Positions 63,214-64,000 of a DNA stretch of 64,000 nt are shown piece after piece. Within the stretch, counting starts at the first letter, position 1, and each line of letters opens with the position of its first letter. Origin of the DNA: Lachnospiraceae bacterium (lineage in GTDB: Bacteria > Bacillota > Clostridia > Lachnospirales > Lachnospiraceae); assembly GCA_009911185.1 (NCBI GenBank), contig QXWW01000006.1, forward strand, positions 62,001 through 126,000. The letters are read 5' to 3'. The position numbers were made by a program, and so were the translations under genes. Below the pieces are notes generated by a model. It was not told the DNA's origin and searched no databases. It saw only the letters and a list, made by a program, of their open reading frames with translations.

Positions 63214-63963
63214 ATGATTAATGATATAAAGCTGGGATCTCTGACAATTCATATGTATGGCATTATGGTTGCCCTGGGATATTTAAGCGCGCTGATAATC
63301 TGTGAAAGGCGGGCAAAGAAAAGGGGAATGGATACAGATATTTTGTTTGGCATCTTCTGGTGCGCAATTTTTGGCGGAGCGGCGGGCAGTAAGCTGCTTT
63401 ATTATACAGTGAATCTTCCGGATATTCTCAAAGACCCTTCTATTTTGTGGAATTTCCAGAACGGCTGGGTGGTATATGGCGGTATTCTGGGAGGCGTCTT
63501 TGCCGGTTTTGTTTATTGCAGATATAAGAAAGCAGATTTTGTAAAGTACCTTGATTTGGTTCTTCCGGCGGTGGCGTTTGCCCAGGGATGCGGACGCATC
63601 GGCTGTTTTTTTGCCGGCTGTTGTTATGGAAGGGAGACGGAATCTGCATTGAGTATACAGTATTGGCAGTCGCAGTATGCTCCGAACGGCGTAAAACTGA
63701 TTCCGACGCAGATTTATTCCAGCGTCGGTGACTTTGCACTGGCATTTCTGTTGCTGGCGTATGCAAGAAGGGAGCCGAAGAAAGGAAAAGTGGCGGCTGT
63801 ATATTGTATTTTTTACAGTATTGGAAGATTTATTATTGAGATGTTGAGAAACGACTATCGTGGAACCTGGGGATTTTTGTCTACTTCCCAGATTATCTCC
63901 ATCTTTATATTTATGTTGGGAATTGGCATATTTGTGGCTGCGGAGAAATTTTCAAAGAATTAA
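63214..63963 (+). CDS. lgt: Prolipoprotein diacylglyceryl transferase (Lgt family)
   Basis: A 249-residue membrane enzyme with about seven helices. The signature region reads GGWVVYGGILGG-like and GCGRIGCFFAGCCYG: the Arg of GRIG is kept, but the Asn of the usual GRIGNF is replaced by Cys, with an extra Cys pair, a pattern of a clostridial Lgt subgroup. It transfers diacylglycerol from phosphatidylglycerol to the lipobox Cys of lipoproteins such as that at 20973. ATG 63214 has a GAGGAAGG site; the upstream extension crosses the promoter. Nothing follows within the window (63964-64000). Confidence 0.88.
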   Translation: MINDIKLGSLTIHMYGIMVALGYLSALIICERRAKKRGMDTDILFGIFWCAIFGGAAGSKLLYYTVNLPDILKDPSILWNFQNGWVVYGGILGGVFAGFVYCRYKKADFVKYLDLVLPAVAFAQGCGRIGCFFAGCCYGRETESALSIQYWQSQYAPNGVKLIPTQIYSSVGDFALAFLLLAYARREPKKGKVAAVYCIFYSIGRFIIEMLRNDYRGTWGFLSTSQIISIFIFMLGIGIFVAAEKFSKN

Positions 63964-64000
63964 TAAATATCCCTTTCGTGCCGATATAAACGTTATCATG

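Noticed and set aside
1-64000. CRISPR arrays, tRNA and rRNA genes, prophage genes, intact insertion sequences
   Set aside because: I looked for regularly spaced repeats, cloverleaf-like segments and structural phage genes and saw none.

Overview
The window looks like a chromosomal segment of an anaerobic, spore-forming Clostridia, most likely Lachnospiraceae. The evidence is AAGGAGG-type ribosome binding sites, an oxygen-sensitive class III ribonucleotide reductase (nrdDG), spoVT, a BspA/Big2/FIVAR style of secreted proteins with lysine-rich C-termini, MalFG-type permeases without their own ATPase, and a Bce-like peptide-sensing module. Coding density is high and most intergenic gaps are short. 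I see no rRNA, tRNA, CRISPR array or intact insertion sequence.

Layout. 1-1647: 3' part of a large Big2/FIVAR surface protein cut by the window edge. 1.8-14.5 kb: mostly housekeeping and orphan genes: a zinc-ribbon/PH-like protein, a patatin, a histidine phosphatase, a Crp/Fnr regulator convergent with a ferredoxin / 4Fe-4S membrane protein / thioredoxin operon, a 2-hydroxyacid dehydrogenase, a phospholipase C-like protein, an SNF2 ATPase and a Ham1/RdgB-like pyrophosphatase. 14.5-18.8 kb: an AT-rich accessory island holding a decayed IS66-type transposase tail, one large NACHT NTPase (candidate anti-phage gene) and a very small holin-like type I toxin with a probable antisense antitoxin RNA. 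18.8-28.1 kb: a two-component system divergent from an operon that joins a sugar-type ABC importer (solute-binding lipoprotein plus two permeases) to a HlyD-like adaptor, a MacB-like membrane protein and a DUF4321 protein. Both divergent promoters carry the same tandem 11-bp repeat.

28.1-38.0 kb: an ArsC-like / acylphosphatase / polyphosphate:AMP phosphotransferase operon, a soluble PocR-MCP sensor, spoVT behind a leader that can mask its Shine-Dalgarno, a polysaccharide deacetylase, an SbcD/SbcC-like pair and a class A penicillin-binding protein. 38.0-43.3 kb: a Bce-like unit (FtsX permease, ATPase, histidine kinase, response regulator) with an operator of the BceR type before the ABC genes. 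43.4-46.5 kb: a structured non-coding element, ROK glucokinase and a Na+/proline symporter. 46.5-56.2 kb: a 2198-residue multidomain beta-galactosidase with a long structured 5' leader, and a Big2 protein ending in an NlpC/P60 peptidase. 56.3-64.0 kb: nrdDG, an orphan, an L,D-transpeptidase, a domain-lacking pyruvate kinase homologue, an RlmI-like methyltransferase and lgt.

Best candidates for something new: the NACHT island with its toxin/antisense pair, the SBP-MalFG-HlyD-MacB hybrid operon with mirrored response-regulator promoters, the Crp/Fnr site near -41 of the ferredoxin-thioredoxin operon, the SD-masking leader of spoVT, and the leader RNA of the giant beta-galactosidase. All functional statements come from reading translations and motifs by eye; no database search was run.
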